Positions 63,131-64,000 of a stretch of DNA of 64,000 nt are shown piece by piece (within the stretch, counting starts at the first letter, position 1; every line of letters starts with the position of its first letter). The notes beneath the pieces were generated by a model that did not search any database, had not been told where the DNA came from, and was given only the letters and a program-made list of their open reading frames with translations. Source of the stretch: Prostheceraeus crozeri. Lineage: Eukaryota > Platyhelminthes > Polycladida > Euryleptidae. The stretch is taken from contig CAJQUW010016952.1 of NCBI GenBank assembly GCA_907163375.1, forward strand, positions 23,344 through 87,343, written 5' to 3'. Made by a program: the position numbers and the translations under genes.

Positions 63131-64000
63131 TTCATAATCTACTATCAAAAATAAGGCTAAGGAATAAATTTCATAAATAGATTACGCAAAATACATTTAT
63201 AACTCGCGATTTTGATAACAAGTAAGCGTAACTCGTAACGCAATGGTGAGATAATGTTAGGCTTTCCTCTTAGTTTTATTACTGTTAGTTGTAATAGAAA
63301 AATCAATATTTGATAGGAAAATACAAACTGGCCTGTACCTTGATAAGCAACCTAATAAAACCTCTCAGCAATACTTTTCTAAAAACTCTGCTATAAAACA
63401 TGTAAAACTGTAATCTCTGTAATCTCTCGATCAACCCCATACCTGCGATGTGCGCTTTGTGGTTTACAAATTTGTTTTGTATTCCTTTGTAAGCAAAAGT
63501 TACATTGGGCAACTAATAGGCCTTTCAAAATTCGATTCGAGGGCATGAACGTAGCTTGCGCTTGCAGAACAATACTAGTTTATAGTGCCCTCTCCGAACA
63601 TTCGTATAAATGACCACGACAGAACCTTGACATTTTCGATTTCTCAATCAATATCCTTGCCAGCATAGTTCGCCTCTTGAAAATCGTCTGGCTGGAAGTC
63701 GCGTACATCAGAATAGGAGACACAGTTGAATCGCAAGGACGAGCTGGGTTGGCTGAGTGATACTCTGTCTACGGTATGTTCACTTGCTATATAAAACCAC
63801 GAACTCTGATGCTTTTTTACCTTCCTTTTTAGTGCACTGATGGCAGCGACTGGCGTCGCGAACGTTTGCCGTGTATATATTTTTAGCAATAATTTTATTA
63901 AAGCATTACTAATGGAGTGCGCATTTTTTGCTTTCTCATCTTATCATAAACACCCTCGTATAAGGCTATAATCAACCTATATTGAATAATAGTTGTGATT

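Larger units (their letters stand above)
59983..63940. mobile_element. Inverted pair of Penelope-like 3' ends (~4 kb)
   Basis: The left arm (59983-~61092) and right arm (~62993-63940) are diverged inverted copies sharing in order: GATGAGAAAGC, ATATACACGGCAAACGTT, GTAGACAGAGTATC, CAGACGATTTTCAAGAGGCG, CTCGAAACG-type, AGGCCTATTAGTTGCCCAATG-like sequence, and SYEWYSK/SYEWCSK coding just inside. The right copy keeps Penelope RT motifs on the plus strand. The left copy reads on the minus strand. The central 61093-62992 is not duplicated. Confidence 0.75.

Overview
The window looks like intergenic or heterochromatic DNA from an AT-rich, intron-bearing metazoan genome, and it is filled almost completely with mobile elements. 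Penelope-like elements, LINEs with APE-type endonuclease, pogo, piggyBac and hAT transposons, tRNA-derived SINEs and an internal CCCTAA (TTAGGG-type) array together suggest a marine invertebrate. An echinoderm, hemichordate or other deuterostome is my best guess, at low confidence. I see no well-supported intact host gene. The best host candidate is a set of exon-like pieces at 557-2976.

Layout: 0-5.7 kb is mostly unannotated, with a possible three-exon gene and a SINE fragment. 5.8-7.2 kb is a 5'-truncated LINE. 7.3-8.25 kb is extreme simple sequence (CT, then poly-G) lying inside the 5' part of a Penelope-like element (PLE) that runs to about 10.0 kb. A second PLE (10.1-14.45 kb) is split by a 2578-bp pogo element with TA target duplication. 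14.7-25.05 kb holds a virus-like, Polinton-like element: a protein-primed-type DNA polymerase B gene fused to a zinc-finger/endonuclease VII-like region, small Cys-rich genes, a spliced acidic-protein unit, and two divergent TATA/CCAAT promoters placed in mirror image near each end. 25.2-26.5 kb has a coiled-coil gene of unknown origin.

27.35-30.86 kb is a transposon of a class I cannot name (two N-terminal Cys-rich fingers, C-terminal CXC-type domain) with inverted ends and a 219-bp MITE in its gene. 31-31.8 kb is a degenerate tandem repeat. 33330-38241 is two apparently identical 2454-bp piggyBac copies in direct tandem, sharing the central TTAA. 38.3-41.6 kb holds little. 41.6-44.2 kb is a LINE with an 816-codon open frame on the minus strand. 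44.2-45.0 kb is a small TIR element.

47.2-48.2 kb, 52.0-55.6 kb and 55.8-56.45 kb are hAT remnants. 49.25-50.18 kb is a non-autonomous TIR element, 50.33-50.53 kb a SINE, and 56725-58016 a pogo-like deletion derivative. 58991-59124 is a hAT MITE with a clean 8-bp duplication. 59983-63940 is a near 4-kb inverted structure made from two opposing PLE 3' ends.

The elements do not form one pathway. The only unit whose genes plausibly act together is the virus-like element at 14.7-25.05 kb. Element boundaries are inferred by eye from repeats, and no database search was possible.
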